Assembly (NCBI GenBank): GCA_964511075.1
Contig: CAZEDM010000005.1
Coordinates: 62,001 to 126,000 of the forward strand
Source: CAZEDM01 sp964511075
GTDB lineage: Bacteria > Zixibacteria > MSB-5A5 > RBG-16-43-9
DNA: 64,000 nt
Direction of reading: 5' to 3'
Part shown: positions 50,092-58,284 of the stretch, in pieces
How the letters are laid out: each line of letters opens with the position of its first letter
Numbering within the stretch: the first letter of the stretch is position 1
Notes under the pieces: generated by a model
Seen by the model: only the letters and a program-made list of their open reading frames with translations
The model's database searches: none
What the model was told of the DNA's origin: nothing
Made by a program: the position numbers and the translations under genes

Positions 50092-50328
50092 ATGCTAAAC
50101 GATCTGGAAAGAAGAAGAAAAAAAACCTGTCGTTTCTGCGGTGAGAAACTAAGGGTCATCGATTATAAAGATGATAAATTGCTCAGGAGATATACCAGCG
50201 ACCGGGGGAAGATAATCCCCAGAAGAATAACCGGAGTCTGCGCTGGCCATCAGAGAGAGCTGACCCAGGCCATAAAGCGGGCCCGGCATATAGCCCTGCT
50301 CCCCTTCACCACCGAGACCGTCAGATAA
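50092..50328 (+). CDS. rpsR: 30S ribosomal protein S18 (cysteine-containing type)
   Basis: A 78-residue protein with [17 protein letters not shown] near 11-27, [18 protein letters not shown] near 40-57 and [11 protein letters not shown]. The CxxC and CxxH pairs indicate the zinc-binding form of S18, as opposed to the cysteine-less paralogue of some bacteria. ATG with AAGGAGGAAGG upstream. Confidence 0.96.
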   Translation: MLNDLERRRKKTCRFCGEKLRVIDYKDDKLLRRYTSDRGKIIPRRITGVCAGHQRELTQAIKRARHIALLPFTTETVR

Positions 50329-50346
50329 AAAGAGGTGTAAAGGAAA

Positions 50347-50799
50347 ATGAAGATAATCTTAAAAGAGGATCTGGAGAAGCTGGGGAAATGCGGGGATGTG
50401 ATTCAGGTCAGGGACGGGTATGCGGCAAATTATCTTTTCCCCAGAAACCTGGCTATACCGGCCACCAAAGGTAACCTCAGCTCCATACAGGAGCTTACCC
50501 GGCAGAAAAAATTCAGGGACGAGAAAAAGATAAAGGGAGCTGAAAAGTTTAAATCTGACCTGGAGAAAATCTCCATCACGGCTGAGGTCAAGGTAGGAGA
50601 GGAGGACCGGGTCTTCGGCTCAGTCACCTCCCAGGATATAGCTGATCTTTTGAAGGACAAGGGATTTGTCATAGACAAAAGGAAAATCGAGCTGGAGGAG
50701 CCGATCAAAGCCTTAGGGGTATATACCGTCCCTATAAAAATCCAGGCGGACATCGTAGCAAATTTGAAGCTCTGGGTAGTGAAGAAAGGCGAGGAGTAG
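50347..50799 (+). CDS. rplI: 50S ribosomal protein L9
   Basis: A 150-residue protein. The N-domain has MKIILKEDLEKLGKCGDVIQ and VRDGYAANYLFPRNLAIPA; a connecting helix covers about residues 40-75; the C-domain has EEDRVFGSVTSQDIADLLK and LGVYTVPIKIQADIVANLKL. Normal length. It closes the ribosomal part of the operon. Confidence 0.97.
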   Translation: MKIILKEDLEKLGKCGDVIQVRDGYAANYLFPRNLAIPATKGNLSSIQELTRQKKFRDEKKIKGAEKFKSDLEKISITAEVKVGEEDRVFGSVTSQDIADLLKDKGFVIDKRKIELEEPIKALGVYTVPIKIQADIVANLKLWVVKKGEE

Positions 50800-50841
50800 C
50801 TTATTTGTAATCAAGGCTGAAGAAAAAGTCAGGGAGTTTTA

Positions 50842-51327
50842 ATGAGAGAGGTTAAAATAAACGGGTTAGCTCTGGATATGACCACCAACTCTCCGGTGGT
50901 GATCTTGGCTCCGCTGGATACTGACCAGCTTCTCCTGCCTATCTGGATAGGACATTATGAGGCCTGGGCTATCGGCATGGAGCTTTCCGGCGTCTCCTCC
51001 AAAAGACCCCTGACCCACGACCTTTTGAAATCGGCTATCGAATCCCTGGGTGGCAAAATCAAGAAAGTGGAAGTAACCAAACTGGTGGAGCAGACTTTTT
51101 ATGCCAAGCTCTATATAGAGCTGAATGGAGAGATTAAGGAGATAGATGCCCGACCCTCAGATTCCATCGCCTTAGCCTTGAAGGCTGGGGTCTCCATCTA
51201 TGTGGCAGATGAGCTTTTCCAGAAAAAACCCGCAGATGGAAAAACCCCGGGCGCTACCGATGCCGAATCTTTGAGGGAAAGACTCAAGAGGTTAAATCCG
51301 GAGGATTTTGGCAGATATTCCCTTTAA
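50842..51327 (+). CDS. Bifunctional nuclease family protein (DUF151/BFN)
   Basis: A 161-residue protein that begins REVKINGLALDMTTNSPVVI and contains LPIWIGHYEAWAIGMELSG near 33-51, RPLTHDLLKSAIESLGGKI near 56-74, and IDARPSDSIALALKAGVSIY near 97-116. These are the BFN signatures. Relatives show RNase/DNase activity or stress-related roles in other organisms; the true role is unclear. A C-terminal ADGKTPGATDAESLRERLKR segment is variable. Confidence 0.88.
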   Translation: MREVKINGLALDMTTNSPVVILAPLDTDQLLLPIWIGHYEAWAIGMELSGVSSKRPLTHDLLKSAIESLGGKIKKVEVTKLVEQTFYAKLYIELNGEIKEIDARPSDSIALALKAGVSIYVADELFQKKPADGKTPGATDAESLRERLKRLNPEDFGRYSL

Positions 51328-51363
51328 GGCTGTGATCTTGACCTTCTTGCAGGGACCTTCTTT

Positions 51364-52221
51364 ATGAAATCCGCACAGTCCAAATTCGAGCATCTAATAA
51401 CCAGCTTAAGGGAGATGGGAGATGTGCTGGTTGCTTTTTCCGGAGGGGTGGATTCCACCTTTTTGTTAAAAGTAGCCCAGGATGCCCTGGGCCCGGAAAA
51501 TGTTCTGGCAGTAACTGCTGATTCCGAAACCTATCCTCAAGCGGAGCGAGAAGAAGCCTTAAGGCTGGCTAAAAAGATGGGATTAGATGGCAGACACAGG
51601 ATAATCAAAACCTCAGAGCTAAAGATAAAGAATTTTTCGGAAAATCCGCAGGATAGATGTTACTACTGCAAGTATGAGCTGTTTTCCAAGCTGAAGGAAA
51701 TAGCCAAGAAAAATAAAATTCCTTTTGTTTTGGACGGCTCCAATTACTCAGATAGGGATGATTTCAGGCCCGGCAGAAAAGCACTTCGAAAATTAGGCAT
51801 CAGAAGTCCACTTCTGGAATCCGGGCTTACCAAAGAGGAGATCAGAATACTTTCCAGAAAACTTAAACTTCCTACCTGGAACAAGCCCGCCTTTGCCTGC
51901 CTGTCTTCCAGAATACCTTATGGCCAGAGAATAACTCTGGAGAAGCTGAACAGAATTGAAAAGGCTGAGGATTTCCTGAAAAGCCTGGGATTTACTCAAT
52001 TAAGAGTCCGGAACCATGACGGCATTGCCCGGATTGAGTTAGAGCCGGAAGAACTCAAGAGTTTAATGGACGAGAAATTAAGAAAGAAAATCTACGCTAA
52101 GTTAAAAGGTTTGGGATTTACCTATGTCACAATAGACCTTATGGGATATAGAACCGGCAGCATGAACGAGGTCTTATCCTCAGCCCGGAAAAAGACAGGC
52201 AAGCCCGGAAAAAGGAGATAA
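51364..52221 (+). CDS. larE: LarE-type ATP-dependent sacrificial sulfur transferase
   Basis: A 285-residue PP-loop ATPase. SGGVDSTFLLKVA near 27-39 is the ATP pyrophosphatase loop. VTADSETYP, DRCYYCKYELF near 98-108, LDGSNYSDRDDFRPGRKA and ACLSSRIPYGQRIT near 178-191 are LarE signatures. LarE transfers sulfur to the nickel-pincer cofactor precursor of lactate racemase-type enzymes. The cysteines in CYYC and CLSS suggest the cluster-dependent form; this is inference. larB, larC and larA are not in the window. It may therefore serve another thiolation. Confidence 0.87.
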   Translation: MKSAQSKFEHLITSLREMGDVLVAFSGGVDSTFLLKVAQDALGPENVLAVTADSETYPQAEREEALRLAKKMGLDGRHRIIKTSELKIKNFSENPQDRCYYCKYELFSKLKEIAKKNKIPFVLDGSNYSDRDDFRPGRKALRKLGIRSPLLESGLTKEEIRILSRKLKLPTWNKPAFACLSSRIPYGQRITLEKLNRIEKAEDFLKSLGFTQLRVRNHDGIARIELEPEELKSLMDEKLRKKIYAKLKGLGFTYVTIDLMGYRTGSMNEVLSSARKKTGKPGKRR

Positions 52222-52226
52222 AGCTT

Positions 52227-52445
52227 TTGGAGGAAAAAGACAAAAAAGTCGCTTTGAAGATTTTTTACGACGGGAAATGGAAAGAGGTAACCTTCGAGGA
52301 GCTGTGCCTGTCCAACAATCTGGCTCAGGAAGCTTTAGTCACACTTTTGGTCACGAAGAAGATAATCGATCCCAAAGAATTACTCCAGCAGATGGAGAAG
52401 ATCAGGAAGAACCGTTACCGGGCTTCAGAGGAGAGAAAAGAGTAA
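52227..52445 (+). CDS. Small conserved-looking protein of unknown function
   Basis: A 72-residue, highly charged soluble protein (ALKIFYDGKWKEVTFEELC, then SNNLAQEALVTLLVTKKIID and a basic helix ending in ASEERKE). No family recognised. The start is TTG with AAGGAG 9 bases upstream. It begins 5 bases after larE and abuts the next gene, which supports real translation. Confidence 0.65.
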   Translation: MEEKDKKVALKIFYDGKWKEVTFEELCLSNNLAQEALVTLLVTKKIIDPKELLQQMEKIRKNRYRASEERKE

Positions 52446-52853
52446 ATGGGAGATGAGAACTTGAGCTGGACCAGTCATCCCCTGAGGAGAAACAAAAGGA
52501 ACACGATTTTGGTTATCCTGTTCGTCATCCTGGCACCGCTTATTGTTTTTATCTCAACCGATAGTCTTTTTTTCCTTTTACTTTCCTTGGTCATCCTTTT
52601 AGGTTCTCTTGCCTCCTTCTTTTTGCCTACTACTTACGAGCTATCCCGGGATAAGATAAAGGTGAAGTTCTTAATAAATACCAGGGAGGTGGAATGGGAC
52701 AAATACCGCAGTTTCTACGTGGATAAAAACGGAGTGCTCCTCTCCCCTTTTGCCAAGCCATCCCGTTTGGAGAATTTTCGCGGAATATATTTGAGATTCG
52801 AACAGAATAAAGACGAAGTGGTCAATTTCATTAAGCAGAGGATAAAAAGCTAA
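52446..52853 (+). CDS. Small membrane protein with a PH-like domain
   Basis: A 135-residue protein. Two adjacent hydrophobic segments near residues 20-60 (TILVILFVILAPLIVFIST, FFLLLSLVILLGSLASFF) form a hairpin. The soluble end has TYELSRDKIKVKFLINTREVEW and FRGIYLRFEQNKDEVVNFIK, the pattern of bacterial PH-like (DUF2244/YdbS-type) domains. Function unknown. It follows the 72-residue gene directly and precedes another unknown gene by one base. Confidence 0.7.
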   Translation: MGDENLSWTSHPLRRNKRNTILVILFVILAPLIVFISTDSLFFLLLSLVILLGSLASFFLPTTYELSRDKIKVKFLINTREVEWDKYRSFYVDKNGVLLSPFAKPSRLENFRGIYLRFEQNKDEVVNFIKQRIKS

Positions 52854-52854
52854 G

Positions 52855-53268
52855 ATGCCTTTCAGACACATCTTCTCCTCGGAGCCCAAAGGCTCAAAAG
52901 AAGAAGAGAAAGGGCTCACCCCTAGACAGCAGGAGATACTGGACAAGATTGCCAAGAAAGTGGTCTTGTGGAAGATGTCCGTGCCAGCTATTTTGTTTCT
53001 GGAATCGGTCAAGCCCCTGAATTATGTGGGCTCCCAGATGCTGGTCTTCTTCGAGCCTTTTGTGCAATCCCTTTTTTCCTGGAAAGACTACGATGAGTTC
53101 AGGAGGATGATGGAGGAAAGGGGAAATGTGGAAAGGCTTTTGCAGACCATAGAGAAATTCGAGGCTGAAACACAAGCCAAGGAAAAAGAGGAGAAGAAAA
53201 GGATAAAGGAAGAGAGGAAGAAAAAAGGAAGAAGAACTTTGTGGCAGGTAATTACCGGGAGAGAATAG
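52855..53268 (+). CDS. Unknown protein with charged ends
   Basis: A 137-residue soluble protein. The middle has a hydrophobic helix region (KVVLWKMSVPAILFLESVKP, QMLVFFEPFVQSLF). The C-terminal 40 residues are a Lys/Glu-rich helix likely to form a coiled coil. No family assigned. The VPAILFLESVKPLNYVGSQ segment may be a membrane-associated amphipathic stretch. It ends the larE gene string. Confidence 0.65.
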   Translation: MPFRHIFSSEPKGSKEEEKGLTPRQQEILDKIAKKVVLWKMSVPAILFLESVKPLNYVGSQMLVFFEPFVQSLFSWKDYDEFRRMMEERGNVERLLQTIEKFEAETQAKEKEEKKRIKEERKKKGRRTLWQVITGRE

Positions 53269-53471
53269 ATAATTTTGGAGTGTGAACCTTTAGGTTTACC
53301 AGTATCTATGTGACCTTCGGGTCCCCTGACCCGAAGGGGAACTTGCCAGGTCAGAATCGTAGGTCAAGCATGGCGTAGCCTGCTTGACAAAAAATATAAA
53401 TCGTCGAGCAATCCTTTCGGATATGCTCGACCTACAAATAGAATGATATTGTAAAGTCATAAAGGAGTTGT
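53269..53471. repeat. Composite palindromic intergenic element
   Basis: A cluster of hairpins: CCTTCGGGTC/GACCCGAAGG (53314-53323 with 53328-53337), GTCAAGC/GCTTGAC near 53362-53389, and GTCGAGCA/TGCTCGAC near 53402-53430. The last two are enclosed by the outer pair TAGGTC (near 53360) and GACCTA. None has a T-tract. It looks like a non-autonomous repeat or REP-type element, and would also insulate the two operons. Confidence 0.65.
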
Positions 53472-55313
53472 ATGAAAGATTTAAAACCAGAAGATATAAA
53501 AATAATCGTAGCCACGGACTGCGGAAGCACTACCACCAAGGCAATTTTGATCGAGAAGAAAGGGGACGAATACAGGCTGATCGTTCGAGGTGAGGCACCT
53601 ACCACAGTTGAGGCGCCTTTTGAGGATGTGACTATGGGGGTATTGAATGCGGTGGCAGAGGTGGAGGAGCTTTCCGGCAGGAAAATACTGGATGAGAAGG
53701 GGAAGATAATCACTCCCTCTAACGGAAATGTGGGAACCGATATCTATGTCTCTACCTCCAGCGCTGGTGGCGGCTTGCAGATGATGGTTGCAGGGGTGGT
53801 GAGAAGCATGACTGCAGAGAGCGCGGAAAGAGCCGCCCTGGGTGCGGGTGCTATCGTGATGGATGTTATTGCCTCCAACGATAAAAGGCTCCCTCACCAG
53901 CAGATCCAGAGAATAAGGCAGCTGAGACCGGATATGATATTGTTATCCGGGGGAATCGATGGAGGAACCACCACTCACGTGGTGGAATTAGCTGAGCTGC
54001 TCTCTGCCGCAGACCCCAAGCCGAGATTGGGTATAGGATACCAGCTTCCGGTCATATATGCAGGCAATGTGAATGCCAGGGAGGCGATCAAAAACACCCT
54101 TTCGGAGAAAGTTGATTTGACCATAGTGGATAACCTGCGGCCGGTCCTGGAAAGAGAAAACCTGTTACCTGCCAGGGAGAAGATTCACGACCTTTTTATG
54201 GAGCATGTGATGGCTCAGGCGCCCGGATACAAAAAGCTTATGACCTGGACCGATGCTCCCATTATGCCCACACCGGGTGCGGTCGGCTTGATTATGAAGA
54301 AGATCGCAGACCAGGAAGGGATTCAGGTGGTGGGTGTGGATATCGGCGGCGCCACCACCGATATCTTCTCCGTATTTCAGGGAATTTTCAACCGAACAGT
54401 CAGTGCAAATTTAGGGATGAGCTATTCTGTATCCAATGTCTTTGCCGAGGCTGGGCTGGATAATGTGATGCGGTGGGTTCCCTTTCATCTGGACGAAAGA
54501 GACCTGAGAAACCGGGTCAAAAACAAAATGATTCGCCCTACCACCATCCCGCAGTCGATGGAGGAGCTGATCTTCGAGCAGGCAATTGCCAAGGAAGCTT
54601 TAAGGCTTGCCTTTATCCAGCATAAATCCTTTGCTACGGTGCTCAAGGGCATCCAGCAGCAGAGAACCATAGCGGATGCCTTTGACCAGACCGTTGGCGG
54701 GCAGACCCTGGTGAACATGATGACCCTGGATATGCTGATCGGCTCAGGCGGGGTATTGTCCCATGCCCCCAGAAGGCATCAGGCTGCCTTGATGCTGATC
54801 GACGGATTTATGCCTGAGGCGATAACCAGTTTGGCAGTTGACTCTATCTTTATGATGCCCCAGCTTGGGGTTTTGACCACAGTTCACCCAAAAGCCGCAG
54901 TAGAGGTCTTCAATAAAGACTGTTTGATTCATCTGGGAAGCTGTATTGCACCTGCAGGAGAGCTTAAGGACGAAAGGGAGATTTTGAAATACAAATTCGA
55001 GATGCCCAATGGCGAAACCATCGAGGGAACATTGAAATACGGTGAGATGAAAAAATTTCCCTTGGGACTGGATGAAAAAGGGAACCCCTTAAAAGCCAAG
55101 GCTATTTTAGACCCACTCAGAGGATTTGACCTGGGCGAAGGCAAAGGCGGGAAAGTCGAAAGGGAGATTTATGGCGGAGTTACCGGAATAATCTTAGACG
55201 GCAGGGGAAGACCTTTTAACCTGCCTGCTGATAATAAGATCAGGGTTCAGAAATTAAAAGAGTGGATGATTGCCTTGGATATATATCCAACGGAGGCATT
55301 GGAGAGGTTGTAA
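53472..55313 (+). CDS. GlmL/MutL-family (glutamate mutase accessory-like) actin-fold ATPase
   Basis: A 613-residue protein. The N-terminus has the ASKHA phosphate loop ATDCGSTTTKAILIEKK near 13-29. A second nucleotide loop GVDIGGATTDIFSVFQG lies near 291-307. Further blocks are LLSGGIDGGTTTHVVELAE near 157-175, STSSAGGGLQMMVAGVV near 95-111 and LIGSGGVLSHAPRRHQAALM near 419-438. This matches the MutL/GlmL family, named from clostridial glutamate mutase operons and often found without the mutase. None of the mutase subunits is here. The family probably acts as an ATP-dependent assembly or reactivation factor. It is followed by a partner gene and the A-B-C-D operon. Confidence 0.87.
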   Translation: MKDLKPEDIKIIVATDCGSTTTKAILIEKKGDEYRLIVRGEAPTTVEAPFEDVTMGVLNAVAEVEELSGRKILDEKGKIITPSNGNVGTDIYVSTSSAGGGLQMMVAGVVRSMTAESAERAALGAGAIVMDVIASNDKRLPHQQIQRIRQLRPDMILLSGGIDGGTTTHVVELAELLSAADPKPRLGIGYQLPVIYAGNVNAREAIKNTLSEKVDLTIVDNLRPVLERENLLPAREKIHDLFMEHVMAQAPGYKKLMTWTDAPIMPTPGAVGLIMKKIADQEGIQVVGVDIGGATTDIFSVFQGIFNRTVSANLGMSYSVSNVFAEAGLDNVMRWVPFHLDERDLRNRVKNKMIRPTTIPQSMEELIFEQAIAKEALRLAFIQHKSFATVLKGIQQQRTIADAFDQTVGGQTLVNMMTLDMLIGSGGVLSHAPRRHQAALMLIDGFMPEAITSLAVDSIFMMPQLGVLTTVHPKAAVEVFNKDCLIHLGSCIAPAGELKDEREILKYKFEMPNGETIEGTLKYGEMKKFPLGLDEKGNPLKAKAILDPLRGFDLGEGKGGKVEREIYGGVTGIILDGRGRPFNLPADNKIRVQKLKEWMIALDIYPTEALERL

Positions 55314-55318
55314 AGTAC

Positions 55319-55384
55319 TAAGGTAGCCGCAAGCTTTAGCTTGCGTAAAGTGAATATACGCAGACATAAAGTCTGTGGTTACCT
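55319..55384. repeat. Three-way palindromic repeat between the GlmL-like gene and its partner
   Basis: Outer arms AGGTAGCC and GGTTACCT, which pair with one G-U, enclose two hairpins: CGCAAGC/GCTTGCG with loop TTTA, and GCAGAC/GTCTGT with loop ATAAA. A partial relative (ACATAAAATCTGCGGTTA) occurs near 56733-56750. This is a cruciform-type intergenic repeat, not a coding region. Confidence 0.6.
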
Positions 55385-55419
55385 CGATATTAATGATTGA
55401 AATCTAAAAGGAGTTAAGT

Positions 55420-56547
55420 ATGACTCATGCATATACGCCAGGTTTGAAAGTAACTGATAAGATGCAGATTACCAAGAAAAGGATCTTACCCTTAAAAGGA
55501 GAGGTTCTGGTTAAGATAGGAGACAAAGTGACTCCTGATACCGTGGTTGCCAGAACCAATCTGCCGGGAAACGTGGAGCCGGTGAACGTGGCGAATATCC
55601 TGGGGCTTCCGCCTGAGGATGTGCCTGAGCATATGTTAAAAAAAGAAGGGGACAGGGTAAAGGAAAAAGAAATCATCGCAAGGAGCAAATCCTTTTTTGG
55701 GCTTTTCTCCTCAGAGTGCCGTTCCAAATCCGAGGGAACAATAGAGAGCATCTCCTCCATCACCGGACAGGTTCTGATCCGTGGAAATCCCATACCGGTA
55801 GAGGTGAAAGCATATCTGCAGGGAGAGGTAATGGAGGTTTTCCCCAAAGAAGGAGTTTCTGTCAGAACCTTGGGCTCTTTTGTTCAGGGGATATTTGGAA
55901 TAGGGGGCGAGACTCATGGGGAGATAAAAATTCTAACCAAAGACAATACCGAGGTCTTGACTGACAAGCACATAGACAAAGAGTGTGAGGGAAAGGTAAT
56001 TGTGGGAGGAAGTCTGGTCACCAGCTCTGCAATTAAGAAAGCCGTCTCAGTTAAAGCCAAAGGAATTGTCGTAGGTGGATTCGACGATAAGGATTTAAGG
56101 GAATTCTTGGGATATGATTTGGGGGTGGCCATTACCGGCTCAGAGGAATTAGGCATAACCCTGGTGGTAACAGAAGGGTTCGGGCAGATAAATATGGCAG
56201 AGAGAACTTTTGAGCTGCTCAGTTCTAAACAGGGACAGATGGCTTGCATCAATGGAGCCACACAGATAAGAGCAGGTGTTATAAGACCGGAACTGGTCAT
56301 ACCTTTTGAGGGAGACGTCCACAAAAAAATCGAGACTGAGGAGTTTGAAAATATCGGGCTGGATATAGGAACCCCTGTGAGGGTAATCAGAGAGCCTTAT
56401 TTTGGTAAACTGGGCAAGGTGGTTGATCTTCCTCCAGCCTTGCAGAAGCTTGGGTCAGAATCCTCAGCCCGGGTTTTAGAGGTTGAATTCCAGGACAAAA
56501 CCAGAGCCATAATCCCCAGAGCTAACGTGGAGATGTTGGAAGGATAA
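55420..56547 (+). CDS. Unknown protein with barrel-sandwich and KOW-like segments, GlmL-like partner
   Basis: A 375-residue soluble protein. Residues 20-130 read like hybrid barrel-sandwich repeats (VLVKIGDKVTPDTVVART, GTIESISSITGQVLIRG, VKAYLQGEVMEVFP). Residues 185-290 form an alpha/beta part (CEGKVIVGGSLVTSSAIKKA, GIVVGGFDDKDLREFLG, GITLVVTEGFGQI). The end, near 320-372, resembles a KOW/SH3 barrel (LDIGTPVRVIREPYFGKLGK and AIIPRANVEMLEG). No known enzyme motif. AAAGGAGTTAAGT precedes the ATG. The pairing with the GlmL-like gene, across a repeat element, suggests a common job. Confidence 0.7.
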   Translation: MTHAYTPGLKVTDKMQITKKRILPLKGEVLVKIGDKVTPDTVVARTNLPGNVEPVNVANILGLPPEDVPEHMLKKEGDRVKEKEIIARSKSFFGLFSSECRSKSEGTIESISSITGQVLIRGNPIPVEVKAYLQGEVMEVFPKEGVSVRTLGSFVQGIFGIGGETHGEIKILTKDNTEVLTDKHIDKECEGKVIVGGSLVTSSAIKKAVSVKAKGIVVGGFDDKDLREFLGYDLGVAITGSEELGITLVVTEGFGQINMAERTFELLSSKQGQMACINGATQIRAGVIRPELVIPFEGDVHKKIETEEFENIGLDIGTPVRVIREPYFGKLGKVVDLPPALQKLGSESSARVLEVEFQDKTRAIIPRANVEMLEG

Positions 56548-56828
56548 AAATTCAAAGGTTCAAGAGTTCAAAAGAAAAAACCTGAGACTTACCTTACGCC
56601 CGACCTTATTGTCGGGCGACTTTATTTCTCCTCTCCCCTCTGTAGGAGAGGGCTAAGTTGATGGGGAAATAAAAATGACACGGTCCTTCTCTATGCGAGG
56701 CTCTGCTGTCATAGCGAAATTTTTACCCTTACATAAAATCTGCGGTTATCGAGGGTAATCCAGGTTATTCCCTCCTGAAGAGAACAGCCCTAATCTTCAG
56801 ATGGCATAGCTTTTCTTGTAAAAAATGC
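56548..56828. other. Intergenic region with several hairpins
   Basis: No ORF supported. CGCCCGAC/GTCGGGCG (56597-56604 with 56611-56618) is followed by ACTTTATTT and may act as a terminator for the upstream gene. CCTCTCC/GGAGAGG lies near 56631-56651. A partial copy of the 55319 repeat lies near 56733-56750. GGCATAGCTTTTCTTG near 56804 resembles a sigma-54 site but lacks the -12 GC at the right place. Confidence 0.5.
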
Positions 56829-56856
56829 TTGACTTATAAAATTACACTGGTAAATT
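56829..56856 (+). promoter_or_regulatory. Promoter of the A-B-C-D operon
   Basis: TTGACT at 56829-56834, 16-base spacer, TAAATT at 56851-56856. It leaves a leader of about 155 bases before the TTG start of the first gene, in which the attenuator-like hairpins lie. The spacing equals that of the other sigma-70-type promoters in the window. Confidence 0.6.
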
Positions 56857-56869
56857 AGAAGGCGAAATA

Positions 56870-56993
56870 TGGATTCTTGAGCCAGGAGGTCCTTTCTGAG
56901 AGAGAAGACAGCTCAAATCAAAAAAAGCGATTCGGGGATTTGGGCGATTTATATTTAACTACTGATCTCTATTTTCCGGTCAGTAGTTTTTTT
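56870..56993 (+). promoter_or_regulatory. Attenuator- or riboswitch-like leader with terminal terminator hairpin
   Basis: TTGAGC (56877-56882) can pair with GCTCAA (56911-56916). The same GCTCAAATC (56911-56919) can instead pair over nine positions with GATTTGGGC (56937-56945, one G-U). These two pairings exclude each other. They are followed by AACTACTGA/TCAGTAGTT (56957-56965 with 56980-56988) and a run of seven T, a typical terminator located before, not after, the operon. The layout is that of a transcriptional attenuator. It matches no riboswitch consensus I can recall. Confidence 0.6.
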
Positions 56994-57018
56994 ATTTTCT
57001 AAAAGCAAGGGAATCAAA

Positions 57019-58236
57019 TTGGCTGGAAGATCGAATAAAGTAAATAGACGGAAGAGCTCTATATCACTATTGTTTATTCTTAGCCTATTTGTTTTATCCC
57101 CTGCCTTTGCTCAAGTAGATAAAAGCGTTACTCCTCTACAGGAAGATACCCTTCCCCCTTCTCCACCCACAGAGGTAAAGGCAAAAGATACTCCCAATGA
57201 TGCTGGTGGCAGTATCACCATAACCTGGCAGAAATCTCCGGATGATATTGGGGTAGTCAGGGATGAGAACAAGGTGAAGGGTTATGAGATACTCAGATCT
57301 ACCAGTCCAGAAGGGGAATATGAGGCTTTAGGTAAAAGCACTGCAGGTGCAGAGAGATATTTTGATAATCATGCACAAAACAAAGTTGAATACTATTATA
57401 AAATAAGAGCTCTGGGATTAAGTTATTCCTCTGAATCTTTGCCCAGCCCCCCTGCTAAAGCCAAACCCCAGTGGATGGACTGGAGACGTAAGTATACTTT
57501 CATCCTGGCATTAATATTAGGGCTGTCCGTAATTTACTTCATCAATAAGGCCCGGGGCGGTAAAGAGCTTTTTATCCGGAAGATAGCCGGGCTGGAGGCA
57601 GTGGACGAGGCAGTGGGCCGGGCAACTGAGATGGGCAGGAAGATCTTCTATATCCCGGGTATTATGGATATGGACAGCATGCAGACCATCGCCGGCATCA
57701 CCATCTTAGGCCGGGTGGCGAAGATAACTGCAGAATATGAGGCTAAATTAGAGGTCCCCACCTCCCGCTCTCTGGTTATGGTCTCCTGCAGGGAGACTAT
57801 TAAAGAGGCTTATTCTAATGCTGGCAGACCTGACCTGTACAACGAGGATATGGTCTATTATCTCACCGACGACCAGTTCGGTTACACTGCGGCAGTGGAT
57901 GGGCTCTTCGTCAGGGAGAAACCGGCTGCTATTTTCCTTCAGGGTCATTTCTTTGCAGAATCCCTTATATTGGCCGAGACCGGAAATTACGTGGGTGCAA
58001 TCCAGATCGCTGGAACTGCCCAGCCTGCCCAGCTTCCCTTCTTCGTGGCAGCCTGTGATTACACCTTAATCGGTGAGGAGCTTTTCGCCGCCTCTGCCTA
58101 TCTTTCCAGGGATCCAAAGCTCTTAGGAAGCTTAAAGGGACAGGATGTGGGAAAATTTATTTTCCTTTTCTTCATCTTGGTAGGCTCAATCCTTTTGACC
58201 TTAGGTATCTACGATATGAGAATTTTTATGAGATAG
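57019..58236 (+). CDS. Module protein A1: exported FN3-like domain, TM helix, conserved cytoplasmic domain
   Basis: A 405-residue protein. Signal peptide to about residue 32 (LLFILSLFVLSPAFA). A fibronectin III-like domain near 47-145 has PPSPPTEVKAKDTPNDAGGS, ITITWQKSPDD, GYEILRSTSPEGEYEAL and YYYKIRALG. A TM helix spans about 159-175. A domain near 184-370 has GKELFIRKIAGLEAVDEAVG followed by RATEMG, AESLILAETG and DYTLIGEELFAASAYL, all conserved in A2. A final TM helix follows. The conserved domain should face the cytoplasm. The family has no function that I know. The TTG start has CAAGGGA upstream. Confidence 0.8.
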   Translation: MAGRSNKVNRRKSSISLLFILSLFVLSPAFAQVDKSVTPLQEDTLPPSPPTEVKAKDTPNDAGGSITITWQKSPDDIGVVRDENKVKGYEILRSTSPEGEYEALGKSTAGAERYFDNHAQNKVEYYYKIRALGLSYSSESLPSPPAKAKPQWMDWRRKYTFILALILGLSVIYFINKARGGKELFIRKIAGLEAVDEAVGRATEMGRKIFYIPGIMDMDSMQTIAGITILGRVAKITAEYEAKLEVPTSRSLVMVSCRETIKEAYSNAGRPDLYNEDMVYYLTDDQFGYTAAVDGLFVREKPAAIFLQGHFFAESLILAETGNYVGAIQIAGTAQPAQLPFFVAACDYTLIGEELFAASAYLSRDPKLLGSLKGQDVGKFIFLFFILVGSILLTLGIYDMRIFMR

Positions 58237-58284
58237 CCCTTTAAATTATTGAAGGCATTGCTCCTGTCGAGAGGAGTCAGTTAA

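Noticed and set aside
56570..56600. TPP riboswitch, because of CTGAGA strings near 56582 and 56898.
   Set aside because: The other core elements of the TPP fold are absent.
56802..56826. TGGCATAGCTTTTCTTGT upstream of the module operon as a sigma-54 promoter.
   Set aside because: No GC at the -12 position at the correct spacing. A TTGACT-16-TAAATT promoter lies just downstream. The likeness to the 14431 site and to 40351-40370 is noted only.
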